Shown here piece by piece: positions 8,049-16,897 of a DNA stretch of 64,000 nucleotides (the stretch's first letter is position 1; the number at the start of each line of letters is the position of its first letter). Origin of the DNA: an uncultured Cohaesibacter sp. (GTDB lineage: Bacteria; Pseudomonadota; Alphaproteobacteria; Rhizobiales; Cohaesibacteraceae); assembly GCF_963676275.1 (NCBI RefSeq), contig NZ_OY781091.1:62001-126000 (forward strand), read 5' to 3'. The position numbers and the translations under genes are program-made. The notes under the pieces are model-generated. The model saw nothing but the letters and a program-made list of their open reading frames with translations, had not been told where the DNA came from and searched no databases.

Positions 8049-10553
8049 TCATGTCAGCTCAAGCTCTTTTTGCAGGAAAGCGGTGATACTCTCGACCGTG
8101 GGGGCCGAGCGCAGCGCGGCGCGGAAATCCTCATTCATGATCTTGCGGGCAAGCCTTGAGAAAATATTCAGATGCAGATCACCTGCGGCATATTTGTTGA
8201 GCGTCAGCATGATCACGATATCAACCTCATCCTCGCCCCAAATGACGGGGCTCGGCAGTTTGGCGATGGAAATGGACGATTGCTCGATATGCTCGGATTT
8301 TGCATGGGGAATGGCAAAACCAAAACCCAGCGCGGTTGAAAATACATCTTCCCGCGCCCAGACATCATCCGCCAGACGTGCCGGATATCGGCAGCGACCG
8401 GAGACCAGAAGCTGATCAGTCATCCGCTTGATGATTTCATTCTTGCTTCTGAGATCTTCATCAATGACGACGCAATCCTGCGATACCATCGGCGCGTCTC
8501 CAACCCCCATGCGGAATTCCGCGAGCATCTGATCCACCTCGATAGCTGTGCGGCAGGCTTTCGCCTTTTCAACCACTTGGCGGCATTTTGCCATGCTCAG
8601 TTTGTCCAGCCGTGCCTTGGCGGCTGCGATGGCCGGAGCGCTCATGGAGATTTCATCAAGGCCAAGCCCGACGAGCAATGGCAGAACCGAGCCCTTGCCG
8701 CCGAGTTCGCCGCAAAGCCCGATCCAGCTATTGTTGGCATGGACATCCTGCACAATGCGGTCCAGCGCCCGGATGAAGGCCGGATTGAGGCTGTTATAAT
8801 GCTTGGAAACCCGGTCATTGTCCCTGTCGACGGCCAGCAGATATTGGGTCAGATCGTTCGATCCGATGGAAAAGAAATCCACTTCCTGAGCGCATTGGTC
8901 GATGATATAGGCGATAGAAGGGACTTCAAGCATGATGCCGAATGGGATCTTCTCCCTGAAGGCGATGCCGCTGTCGCGTAGCTCCCTTTTCACCTCTCCA
9001 AGCACTTCCTTGACCCACAGGATTTCTTCGAAAGAGGAAATCATCGGGATCATGATTTTGAGCGGCCCATGTGCCGACGCCCTCAGAATGGAGCGCAACT
9101 GAACGCGGAACAGGTCGATATATTCGGCATAGATCCTCACCGCCCGGTAACCCAGAAACGGATTATGCTCCTTGGGTATCTCGAGATAATCCACGGGCTT
9201 GTCGCCCCCGACATCAATGGTGCGAACGATGATCGGTCGTCCCTTTGCCGCTTCGATCGCCTCGACATAGGCATTGTAGAGTTCATCTTCGGTCGGTGGC
9301 GACACCCGGTCCATATAGAGCATTTCGGTGCGGAACAGACCAATCCCTTCGGCACCCGCCGCAAAGGCCGGTTTGGCTTCGATGGGCAGTGCAATATTGG
9401 CCGCGATTTCCACCTTGTAGCCATCCTGCGTGACAGCAGGCAGCGTGCGATACTGCGCCAGTCTTTCGTCCAGGGTCTTGCGAAGGGCGAATTCCAGATC
9501 ATAATGGCGAATGATCGCTTCGTCCGGTTGCTTGATGACAAGCCCGATGGACGCATCAACGATCACGGGCTCCCCGGCTGCAATCAGCACCTTGTCACGG
9601 GGCACACCCACCAGCGTGGGAATGCCGAAAGACCGCGCAAGGATGACCGTGTGTGAGGTGGTGCCGCCGCTGCCGAGCAGCAGCGCCTTGAGATGGCTCC
9701 GGTCCAGTTCGAGAAAGCGGCTCGGTGTCAGCTCGTCTGCAAAACAGACCGAAGCTTCGGTCAGCTCCACACGAGCGCCATAAACCGTTTCGCCATAGAT
9801 ATGATCGAGTATCTGGAAGGAAAGATCGCGAATATCGAGTTCTCTTTCGCGAATGAGAGGGCTGGATGAGGCGCGCATTTGTTGGCAATAGCGCATGCCT
9901 GTCGCCTTGACGGCACCAACAACGCCCAGCCCCTTGCGGATGCCTTCAGAGAGATCCGCCAGAAATTCGCAGTCACCGATCAGCGACAGATGCGCCGCAA
10001 GAATATCGGCCGCAGGGCCAGTTGCCATGGCCTGCTGGGCGATCATGCCTTTGGATAGCATGGCGATGGCACCATCAAGCCGTTTTTGCTCCGTTGCGCA
10101 ATCCATTATTGCAAAGTCGGGCACCGCATCGAAATCCAGCCCGCCAAGGGCGATCAGCCTGCCCTTGCCGATCCCTTCCGAGACAATCGATCCCCGCACA
10201 AAGTCAGGCTCCAGATTGGAAAGGCAACGAGGAACCGGATTGTCGTCAGTTGAGGAATTCTGCGTGGGCAGGGCCTCGTCACAATGGGGAAATTCTTCGA
10301 CAAAGAAACGCTCCATGGTTGCGAAGGCCTCGTCTTCATCCGCCCCCTCTATGGTCAGCAGGCAGTCGTCATTGACGAGGGTGTCGGTTCCAATCAGCGA
10401 TAAGGCGCTCTTGGCGTTGCCGCAGCGGCCGGTGCGGGCATTATGCCAGGCCATGCTGGCGGTGAAGGCGTTGCAAAGCTCTTCAATTCGACTGGCAGGG
10501 CGGGCATGCAGGCCATTGGGCAAGAGGCATTTGACAGCCAAGGATTTCGTCAT
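8049..10553 (-). CDS. ptsA: Multiphosphoryl PTS protein, HPr-EI-EIIA(Fru) fusion
   Basis: An 834-aa fusion in the order HPr (1-~85, His16 in GLHARPAS), enzyme I (~115-670, His301 in GGTTSHTVILA) and fructose-type EIIA (~685-834, His750 in FAIPHAKS). It can carry phosphate from PEP to the EIIB proteins without housekeeping PTS proteins. Order and length match E. coli PtsA/FryA. I use the ATG at 10553 because GGAGGAGAATCC lies directly before it; the upstream ATGs at 10571/10568 overlap that site. It is divergent from frwB and shares with it a duplicated control sequence. No separate EI or HPr is seen in the window. Confidence 0.94.
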   Translation of the reverse strand: MTKSLAVKCLLPNGLHARPASRIEELCNAFTASMAWHNARTGRCGNAKSALSLIGTDTLVNDDCLLTIEGADEDEAFATMERFFVEEFPHCDEALPTQNSSTDDNPVPRCLSNLEPDFVRGSIVSEGIGKGRLIALGGLDFDAVPDFAIMDCATEQKRLDGAIAMLSKGMIAQQAMATGPAADILAAHLSLIGDCEFLADLSEGIRKGLGVVGAVKATGMRYCQQMRASSSPLIRERELDIRDLSFQILDHIYGETVYGARVELTEASVCFADELTPSRFLELDRSHLKALLLGSGGTTSHTVILARSFGIPTLVGVPRDKVLIAAGEPVIVDASIGLVIKQPDEAIIRHYDLEFALRKTLDERLAQYRTLPAVTQDGYKVEIAANIALPIEAKPAFAAGAEGIGLFRTEMLYMDRVSPPTEDELYNAYVEAIEAAKGRPIIVRTIDVGGDKPVDYLEIPKEHNPFLGYRAVRIYAEYIDLFRVQLRSILRASAHGPLKIMIPMISSFEEILWVKEVLGEVKRELRDSGIAFREKIPFGIMLEVPSIAYIIDQCAQEVDFFSIGSNDLTQYLLAVDRDNDRVSKHYNSLNPAFIRALDRIVQDVHANNSWIGLCGELGGKGSVLPLLVGLGLDEISMSAPAIAAAKARLDKLSMAKCRQVVEKAKACRTAIEVDQMLAEFRMGVGDAPMVSQDCVVIDEDLRSKNEIIKRMTDQLLVSGRCRYPARLADDVWAREDVFSTALGFGFAIPHAKSEHIEQSSISIAKLPSPVIWGEDEVDIVIMLTLNKYAAGDLHLNIFSRLARKIMNEDFRAALRSAPTVESITAFLQKELELT

Positions 10554-10672
10554 TGGATTCTCCTCCATCAATCAGCCAGCGGCCAATCGTCATTCTTCGC
10601 CGGTTGACGGCAGATGCCAAAACCGTTCAATTCCAATTGTCCCATTCATAGGACGCAAACCGGCCTGTTGCA

Positions 10673-10712
10673 GAGAAGAGATTGCTGCTTTTTTCTGGAT
10701 GAGACTACGCAA
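10673..10712 (-). promoter_or_regulatory. Putative AraC-family control element, ptsA side
   Basis: Read towards ptsA, this 40-bp element matches the element at 10954-10993 (read towards frwB) at 34 of 40 positions. Its core is TCCAGAAAAAAGCAGCAAT. It ends 119 bp before the ptsA start, and the twin ends 117 bp before frwB. Equal orientation and spacing relative to the two divergent genes argue for a shared activator site; the AraC protein encoded at 16898 is the obvious candidate (inferred). The 557-bp gap that holds both elements has no recognisable gene. Confidence 0.6.
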
Positions 10713-10953
10713 ACCAAAGAAGAGGCAAGGGATGCTGGTCCATGCTTCCCTGATGACAAGGCGGAATGCTGGCAGGACTGCGGCCCGATATCCCCAGATT
10801 GGCCATATGCGCTTGATCTCTGGCGCGATTTTCCCCTTTTTCAAGCAGCAATGGCCCGCTCCATTGCCCCGTAAAGAAGGCAAATTCGTGGATGCCATGC
10901 ACAAAGGCCTATGCTCAACGGGCCGTCCCAGACAACAGGGAATGGCCACCTGG

Positions 10954-10993
10954 ATGCGTATTCTGGTCCAGAAAATAGCAGCAATCTCCTCTC
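10954..10993 (+). promoter_or_regulatory. Putative AraC-family control element, frwB side
   Basis: This is the second copy of the 40-bp element, core TCCAGAAAATAGCAGCAAT, in inverted orientation to the first and 117 bp before the frwB start. Together they form a widely spaced inverted repeat around a 241-bp centre. The centre holds only a small hairpin (CAATGG/CCATTG, 10849-10866). Confidence 0.6.
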
Positions 10994-11110
10994 TCAAAAA
11001 AGGTCCGGAAGGGTCAAGATTTCCCGCACAGATTGCCTTTTCCCATTGCGGCCGGATGGTGTTGCTCCTTCTGGCAAGCCGGAACAGGAACCTACTCACG
11101 GGAGGAAGAA

Positions 11111-11434
11111 ATGACCAATATTGTTGCCGTAACCGCTTGTCCCTCGGGTGTCGCCCACACCTATATGGCCGCTGAATCCATCGCCAATGCCGCAAAGGCC
11201 AATGGCTGGAATGTGAAAGTGGAAACTCAGGGCTCGATCGGAATCGAGAATGAACTGACAAAAGAGGATGTGGCTGCGGCCGACATGGTCATTCTGACCA
11301 AGGATATCGGTATCAAGTTCGAGGAACGCTTCAAGGACAAACCCGTGGTTCGGATCGGCGTGTCCGATGCGGTGCGTCGCGCACCTCAGGTGATGGAAAA
11401 AGTCGCCGCCTACCTCGCCAAGGCTTCGGCTTGA
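11111..11434 (+). CDS. frwB: Fructose-like PTS EIIB component
   Basis: A 107-aa EIIB of the fructose family. The phosphoryl-accepting cysteine is Cys10 in the motif ACPSGVAHTYMAAE. GGAGGAA sits 4 bases before the ATG at 11111. It is the first gene of the operon frwB-pflD-pflC-fsaB-frwD and the partner of FrwC (19545). It takes phosphate from the EIIA domain of PtsA and passes it to sugar in FrwC. The short open frame upstream (from 11033) has no start signal and is ignored. Confidence 0.93.
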   Translation: MTNIVAVTACPSGVAHTYMAAESIANAAKANGWNVKVETQGSIGIENELTKEDVAAADMVILTKDIGIKFEERFKDKPVVRIGVSDAVRRAPQVMEKVAAYLAKASA

Positions 11435-11478
11435 GCCATCAGTTAAGCCATCAGTTGAGCCGCCAATTGAGCCATCAG
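11431..11478. repeat. Four tandem 12-bp repeats after frwB
   Basis: Four adjacent 12-mers based on TTGAGCCATCAG begin inside the frwB stop codon (copies 1 and 4 identical, copy 2 one change, copy 3 three changes). The tract sits in the 139-bp frwB-pflD gap. It could be slippage-derived or affect mRNA structure; no function is shown. Confidence 0.75.
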
Positions 11479-11573
11479 TCATTTTTCAGGCGGTTGCCAG
11501 AAGCTGCCATCAGGGAGAGGGGGAAGCCCCTCTCTGGATGCATCCAGTCCTTGAAGATCCGTTGGAGGAAATC

Positions 11574-13874
11574 ATGTCGGCAGATCGTATCACTCGTCTC
11601 AAGGCGGCCCTTTTTGCAAAACCGCGGCCGATATCGCTGGAGCGCGCACGCCTTTTCACAGAAAGCTACCGGACCACACAGGGCCAGCATGTGATGATGC
11701 GGCGCGCGCTGGCGGTTGCTCATATATTGGACCATGTCGAGATTTCCATCCGCGATGATGAGTTGATTGCCGGTAATCGCACCGTTCAGCCAAGGGCGGG
11801 CATTCTGTCGCCAGAAATGGATCCTTACTGGTTTGCCAAGGAAATCGATACGATCCATAGTCGCCCGCAGGACAAATTTGTCATCTCCGATGCGGACAAG
11901 CGATTTTTTCAGCAAGACTTGCTGCCCTATTGGACCAACCGATCGATGAAGGATTTCATCAATCGACAATTCCCCCGGGAAGTTCAGGACGGTATCGCGG
12001 CGCGGATTTTTTCCATCAACCAGACAGACAAGGGGCAGGGGCATATCATCGCCGATTTTCCCTCTCTGCTGAACAAGGGTCTGGGGCAATTGCTGAAAGA
12101 AGCCCAAGGCAGACAGGAGGAACAGCCGGATAACATTTTCTTTCGCGCTGTCGTCACGCTGCTGCAAGCATCCCAGCGCCACATTGTCCGCTATCGGGAT
12201 CTGGCGAAAGATATGGCTGCCGCTGAAGAGAATGCCACAAGACGCGCCGAGCTTGAGCAGATTGCAGCCCTGTCAGACCATGCCATTGCAGACGCACCGC
12301 GCGACTTTCGTCAAGCCTTGCAGCTCTTCTGGTATATGAATGTCATTCTGCAATATGAATCCAACGCCTCATCCCTGTCGCTGGGGCGGTTTGATCAATA
12401 TATGTGGCCCTTCTACAAGGCTTCTTTAGACAAGGGAGAAGACCCCGCAGCGCTCGCAGAGCTGATCGAGACCTTGTGGATCAAGACCAATGATGTGGTT
12501 TTGCTGCGCTCGGAAAGCTCTGCCCGTTTCTTTGCCGGATTTCCGACCGGCTACACGATCCTTCTGGGCGGGTTGAGCGAGGACGGGCGCAACGCCGAAA
12601 CCCCGCTCTCCACCCTATGCCTTGAAACCTATCAGGATATCCGGTTGCCACAACCCAATCTGGGAGTTCGCGTCAATGAACTGATCAGCCGGGAGCTGTT
12701 GCTCAAGAGCGCGGAAACCATCCGTATGGGCACGGGTATTCCGCAGATCTTCAATGATGAAGTCATTGTTCCGGCCTTTCTCAATCGCGGTGTCAGCCTT
12801 GAAGATGCCCGTGACTATTCCGTCGTCGGCTGCGTCGAGCTGTCCATTCCGGGCAAGACCTATGGCCTGCATGATATCGCCATGTTCAACCTGCTCAAGG
12901 TGATGGAAATCGTCCTTCTGGAACTCAAGGACGAAGAGGATGTCAGCTTTGAACAGGTGATCGGGGCGATTGAGGACAAGATCAGGATCAATATCGCTCA
13001 TATGATCGCAGGATCAAACATTTGCGATGTGGGGCATCGGGACTTTGCCCCGGTCCCGTTGCTCTCCTCCCTGATCGAAGATTGCATGCAGGCCGGCAAG
13101 GACATCACCGAAGGCGGTGCCCGCTACAATTTCTCCGGCGTTCAGGGCATCGGCATCGCCAACCTGTCGGACTCCCTTTATGCCCTCAAGCAATTTGTCT
13201 TCGAGCAGCAACGCATGCCCTTTAGGGCCTTTGTCGAGATGCTGGAGGCCGATTACGATGTGCCGGACGGCGAAAGGATCAGAGCCTGGCTGATCGGCAA
13301 TTGTCGCAAATATGGCAATGATGACGACGGGGTCGACATGCTCGGATCGCGTCTGCTCCGTTTCTATTGCAAGGAAGTGGAGAAGGGCAGAAATCCGCGC
13401 GGTGGTATTTTCTCGCCCGGATCCTACACGGTTTCGGCGCATGTGCCGCTCGGCGCTGGTGTTGGAGCCACTGCCGATGGTCGCAGGGCCGGGGAGCAAT
13501 TGGCAGACGGCGGCCTCTCGCCGATGGGCGGACGCGATCAGCTGGGGCCGACAGCGGTTTTGCAATCCGTCAGCAAGCTCGACAATTGCCTGCTGTCCAA
13601 TGGCAGCCTGCTCAATGTCAAATTCCTGCCATCTACCCTTGAGGGACAGGCCGGGCTGAACAAGCTGGCCGACTTCCTGATGGCATTTGCCAAGCTGAAG
13701 ATCGAGCATATCCAGTTTAACGTGATTGATGTCGAAACCCTTCGCAAGGCGCAACAGCATCCTGAAGACTATGCCGGTCTGGTCGTCCGGGTTGCCGGAT
13801 ATAGCGCCTTCTTCATCGAACTTTCCAAAGAGATTCAAGATGACATCATCAGGCGCACGGCCCACCGCCTCTAG
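11574..13874 (+). CDS. pflD: PflD-type glycyl radical enzyme, probable anhydroalditol-6-phosphate lyase
   Basis: A 766-aa glycyl radical enzyme with catalytic Cys420 (VVGCVELSIPG) and radical-bearing Gly742 (RVAGYSAFF), 25 residues from the end. The C-terminus is not truncated and no domain is missing. GGAGGAAATC precedes the ATG at 11574. E. coli PflD and YbiW are reported to open the ring of 1,5-anhydromannitol- and 1,5-anhydroglucitol-6-phosphate to 1-deoxyfructose 6-phosphate (recalled from literature). Here the gene lies with the same partners: PTS, activase and FsaB. The lyase role is therefore likely, but which epimer is used cannot be decided by eye. Radical enzymes of this type are oxygen sensitive, so expression is presumably anaerobic. 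Confidence 0.88.
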   Translation: MSADRITRLKAALFAKPRPISLERARLFTESYRTTQGQHVMMRRALAVAHILDHVEISIRDDELIAGNRTVQPRAGILSPEMDPYWFAKEIDTIHSRPQDKFVISDADKRFFQQDLLPYWTNRSMKDFINRQFPREVQDGIAARIFSINQTDKGQGHIIADFPSLLNKGLGQLLKEAQGRQEEQPDNIFFRAVVTLLQASQRHIVRYRDLAKDMAAAEENATRRAELEQIAALSDHAIADAPRDFRQALQLFWYMNVILQYESNASSLSLGRFDQYMWPFYKASLDKGEDPAALAELIETLWIKTNDVVLLRSESSARFFAGFPTGYTILLGGLSEDGRNAETPLSTLCLETYQDIRLPQPNLGVRVNELISRELLLKSAETIRMGTGIPQIFNDEVIVPAFLNRGVSLEDARDYSVVGCVELSIPGKTYGLHDIAMFNLLKVMEIVLLELKDEEDVSFEQVIGAIEDKIRINIAHMIAGSNICDVGHRDFAPVPLLSSLIEDCMQAGKDITEGGARYNFSGVQGIGIANLSDSLYALKQFVFEQQRMPFRAFVEMLEADYDVPDGERIRAWLIGNCRKYGNDDDGVDMLGSRLLRFYCKEVEKGRNPRGGIFSPGSYTVSAHVPLGAGVGATADGRRAGEQLADGGLSPMGGRDQLGPTAVLQSVSKLDNCLLSNGSLLNVKFLPSTLEGQAGLNKLADFLMAFAKLKIEHIQFNVIDVETLRKAQQHPEDYAGLVVRVAGYSAFFIELSKEIQDDIIRRTAHRL

Positions 13875-14712
13875 TCAGCCGCAGGAGGCCAAGAGAGGAC
13901 GGATCTTCGACATTCAGCGCTGGTCGCTCAATGATGGGGCGGGAATTCGCACCATGGTTTTCTTCAAGGGCTGCCCCCTTTGCTGCCCCTGGTGTTCCAA
14001 TCCCGAATCCCGTTCAAGAGAGATTGTGCGGGTTGCGCGCAGTGATTTTGCCTCGGATGCGACGAGCCCCAAAGCCAGTTGCTGGCTGAAACCGGAAGAT
14101 GCCTTTCGGATGATCGGCAGGGACGTGACCCTTGAGGAACTGGAGAGCGAAATTGCCCGGGATTCGGTCTTCCACCGGGTTTCCGGTGGCGGGGTGACGC
14201 TGTCCGGGGGTGAAATTCTGGTTCAGCCGGATTTTGTCCTTGCCCTGCTTGCCCGTCTACAGGCCAAGGGGGTGCCCTGTGCGATCGAGACAACCGGGCA
14301 CGGCAATCGCGACATGCTCATCAGCATGGGACGTCTGTGTGAGGAGGTGCTGTTCGACTTCAAGATCATGGATGCGCGGCGCGCCAAGGCCATTCTCGGC
14401 ATCAATCTATCGCTGGTGCTCGACAATTTCAGGGGCCTGCTGGAAGCGGGAATAAATGTTATTCCCCGCCTGCCGCTTGTTCCCGACTATACCATGAGCG
14501 AGGAGAATATCGGCGCCATTCTCTCCTTCCTTAAACCCTTTTCTCTCACCGAACTTCATTTGCTGCCGCTGCATCATTATGGCGCTTCAAAATATGAAAT
14601 GCTCGGCATGCCCTACCCCGCCGCAGATCTTCCGGTTCCCTCAGACGCCGAAATCGACCACTGGCGACAACGATGTGAAGCGGCGGGCTATTCCGTAACG
14701 GTGGGCGGCTGA
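13840..14712 (+). CDS. pflC: Glycyl radical enzyme activase (radical SAM), PflC-like
   Basis: A 290-aa radical SAM protein with the CX3CX2C cluster motif (KGCPLCCPWCSNPE), the SGGG-TLSGGE glycine-rich segment and a C-terminus ending VTVGG, as I recall for E. coli PflC. It would install the glycyl radical on the preceding enzyme using SAM and a [4Fe-4S] cluster. The start (ATG 13840) lies 35 bp inside pflD, implying translational coupling. Unlike many activases of this group, the insert after the CX3CX2C motif has only one cysteine, so the accessory ferredoxin-like clusters seem to be absent. Confidence 0.9.
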   Translation: MTSSGARPTASSQPQEAKRGRIFDIQRWSLNDGAGIRTMVFFKGCPLCCPWCSNPESRSREIVRVARSDFASDATSPKASCWLKPEDAFRMIGRDVTLEELESEIARDSVFHRVSGGGVTLSGGEILVQPDFVLALLARLQAKGVPCAIETTGHGNRDMLISMGRLCEEVLFDFKIMDARRAKAILGINLSLVLDNFRGLLEAGINVIPRLPLVPDYTMSEENIGAILSFLKPFSLTELHLLPLHHYGASKYEMLGMPYPAADLPVPSDAEIDHWRQRCEAAGYSVTVGG

Positions 14713-14771
14713 AAAGCCGACATCGAAAACCAGCTCCCTATGAAGAGCATCCCGTTTGAAAGGACTTTTGG

Positions 14772-15452
14772 ATGATTTATTTTCTCGACACGGCCGATGT
14801 GAAGGCGATTGCCCGATGCGTCGATCTCTATCCCGTTGCAGGGGTGACGACCAATCCAAGCCTGATTGCCCGCGAGAACCGCCCCTTGGGCGATATCCTG
14901 AAAGACATCAGAGATACAATCGGACCCGACAAGATGATCCATGCGCAGGTGCTCAGCCCTGATGCTGACATCATGGTGGATGAGGCCCAGCGGCTGCGTG
15001 ATAGGGTGGGCGAGGGTTTCCATGTCAAGGTGCCTGTCACTGCTCAGGGCATGAAAGCGATCTCGAAGATTTCAAGTCTCGGTATTCCCGTCACCGCGAC
15101 GGCGATTGTTACCGCCGAGCAGGCCCTGATGGCAGCCGTTGCCGGGGCAAGCTACACCGCGCCTTACGTGAACCGGCTGGACAATATCTGCGGCGACGGC
15201 ATCCGGGTGGTGAGCGAGATTGCACATTTGTTCAAGACCCATCAGCTCGATGCGCGGCTATTGACCGCATCCTTCAAGAATGTTCAGCAGATCCATGATG
15301 TCGCCATGGCAGGCGCACATTCGGCCACTTTACCGCCCGATCTGCTTGAATTGCTGATTGTTCACCCTTTAACCGATTCAGGCGTTTCCGGTTTTGTAAG
15401 CGATTGGGAAGGCGTATATGGTAAGGGGGCGACCATTTTGGACTTGATCTGA
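14772..15452 (+). CDS. fsaB: Fructose-6-phosphate aldolase (transaldolase-like, FsaB)
   Basis: A 226-aa class I aldolase of the small transaldolase family. It has the opening FLDTADVKAI, the GVTTNPSL motif and Schiff-base Lys86 in HVKVPVT. AAAGGA precedes the ATG at 14772. FSA enzymes split ketose 6-phosphates with a dihydroxyacetone- or hydroxyacetone-like donor part. In this operon it would cleave 1-deoxyfructose 6-phosphate to glyceraldehyde 3-phosphate and hydroxyacetone, as described for E. coli FsaA/FsaB. In this sequence it lies between pflC and frwD, whereas in E. coli fsaB is next to ptsA and gldA. Confidence 0.92.
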   Translation: MIYFLDTADVKAIARCVDLYPVAGVTTNPSLIARENRPLGDILKDIRDTIGPDKMIHAQVLSPDADIMVDEAQRLRDRVGEGFHVKVPVTAQGMKAISKISSLGIPVTATAIVTAEQALMAAVAGASYTAPYVNRLDNICGDGIRVVSEIAHLFKTHQLDARLLTASFKNVQQIHDVAMAGAHSATLPPDLLELLIVHPLTDSGVSGFVSDWEGVYGKGATILDLI

Positions 15453-15514
15453 CAATATACTCACCAATCATCGGCGTATATGAGAGAGGACTTTAGGGGA
15501 GGACGCGCATAACG

Positions 15515-15862
15515 ATGACCAGCAAACCGCTTATACTTGCCGTTACGGGCTGCATCTCCGGTGTGGCGCACACTTATATGGCAGCTGAGGTGATTGAAAC
15601 GATCTGTCGTGAACTCGGATATAAGGCATCCGTGGAAACGCAAGGCGCGCTTGGTATTGAAAATCCCCATGCGGCCGAATTGATCGAAAAGGCGGATCTC
15701 GTGATCTTCTCCGCCGATGTCGCCATTGCGGGCAGGGAGCGGTTTGTCGGCCGTCGGATCATCGATACCGATATCCAGACGGTGTTGAAATCTCCTGAAA
15801 AGATCAGGGAGGCCATCGTCCGGATACTCTATCTGCAAAATGGCTTCGTCATGCCGCTCTAG
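15515..15862 (+). CDS. frwD: Fructose-like PTS EIIB component, second copy (FrwD-like)
   Basis: A 115-aa EIIB with the active-site motif GCISGVAHTYMAAE (Cys13); serine and isoleucine follow the cysteine where FrwB has proline and serine. GGGGAGGA lies upstream of the ATG at 15515. A second EIIB in the same operon repeats the E. coli arrangement, where frwD follows pflC. Both could dock with FrwC, or one could be regulatory; this cannot be decided from sequence. Confidence 0.9.
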   Translation: MTSKPLILAVTGCISGVAHTYMAAEVIETICRELGYKASVETQGALGIENPHAAELIEKADLVIFSADVAIAGRERFVGRRIIDTDIQTVLKSPEKIREAIVRILYLQNGFVMPL

Positions 15863-16058
15863 TTGCGTGTTCGCGGGATTGACCGCCGGTGGCATCCCTC
15901 ATTCCTTCCCCTCCCTAATGCCATGCTCTCTTTCATTGTCGCCGCAATATTTGGCCGCTAACTCCGCATCTTCAGCTGTCCATCTTTCCGCCTGCTCTGG
16001 CGGTTGCTCCGCAGTTGAAGACAAATAAAGCCTCACATCAACACCAAGGACCTCTCCC

Positions 16059-16829
16059 ATGTGCTTTGGCGCAGAAACCGCAAAATGCTCTTCCAGATTA
16101 CGACCCCCACCTGCACTTTCGCCAAGCCGTATCGCTCTGTTGCTGGATTTTGATGGCACGCTTATTCCCTATGCTGGCAAGGACATCATTCAGCCCAAGG
16201 TCGATGCGACCCTGCCCAGATTGCTGGGGGCCCTTCACGCCGCCACGCAAGGGGCAACGGCGATTGTCTCGGGGCGGGGCGCGCGCGAACTGGATCGCCT
16301 GCTCAGCCCGGTGCGGCTTCCCATTTCCGGCACCCATGGCGCGGAAATCCGACCCCTGCCGGGCGCTGAAGTGGTGACCCTATTTAGCGCAGAAAGCTTG
16401 CCCGAGATCATCGCTCTTTGCCAGCAATGGGCTATGGCCTATCCCGGCATCATCGTCGAACATAAACCGATTACCGCTGTGCTGCATTTTCATGGCCGCC
16501 CAGATCTTGAAGCGCCCGCGCAGGCCTTTGCAAGGTGTCTTTGTGGCGAGTTTCCTGCTTTCATTCCGCAATTTGGTATTGGTTCGGTGGAAATGAAACC
16601 GGTCGGTGCCGACAAGGCGACGGGCATCACCCGCCTGATGCAGCTGGAGGCCTTTTGCGGCCGTCAGCCGGTGTTTATCGGCGATGATCTGGCCGACGAA
16701 GTCGGTTTCGCGCGGGTCAATCAGATGGGAGGCATCGCGATCAAGGTAGGCAATGGCCAGACCGTCGCCGGATATCATCTCGCTGGTGCTCTGCAAGTTC
16801 GCGATTGGCTTGGGTCTCTGCTCGATTGA
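16059..16829 (+). CDS. HAD phosphatase, trehalose-6-phosphate phosphatase-like (OtsB family)
   Basis: A 256-aa protein with HAD motifs in order: LLLDFDGTL (nucleophile Asp), IVSGR, a KP motif (EMKPVGADKATGI) and VFIGDDLADE. The cap region has HKPITAVLHF, as in OtsB. No OtsA-type synthase is nearby. It lies 196 bp after frwD on the same strand, within the sugar PTS locus. It may therefore remove phosphate from a sugar phosphate of this pathway and relieve sugar-phosphate stress; this is inferred. AAGGA lies 7 bases before the ATG. E. coli has no such gene at its frw/pfl locus. Confidence 0.85.
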   Translation: MCFGAETAKCSSRLRPPPALSPSRIALLLDFDGTLIPYAGKDIIQPKVDATLPRLLGALHAATQGATAIVSGRGARELDRLLSPVRLPISGTHGAEIRPLPGAEVVTLFSAESLPEIIALCQQWAMAYPGIIVEHKPITAVLHFHGRPDLEAPAQAFARCLCGEFPAFIPQFGIGSVEMKPVGADKATGITRLMQLEAFCGRQPVFIGDDLADEVGFARVNQMGGIAIKVGNGQTVAGYHLAGALQVRDWLGSLLD

Positions 16830-16897
16830 GGCCCTCGCCTTTTCAGCGCCGGGGACATATCGGGTCAGGGGCAATCGGGCATGCCGTTAAACACGCA

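Noticed and set aside
10554..11110. An FNR-type site (TTGAT-N4-ATCAA) expected before oxygen-sensitive radical enzyme genes
   Set aside because: I looked for it on both strands of this gap and before frwC and found no acceptable match; oxygen control, if any, must act otherwise.
10590..11261. A 223-codon minus-strand frame across the ptsA/frwB divergent gap
   Set aside because: It covers the duplicated control elements, runs into frwB antisense and shows no protein motif or ribosome site.
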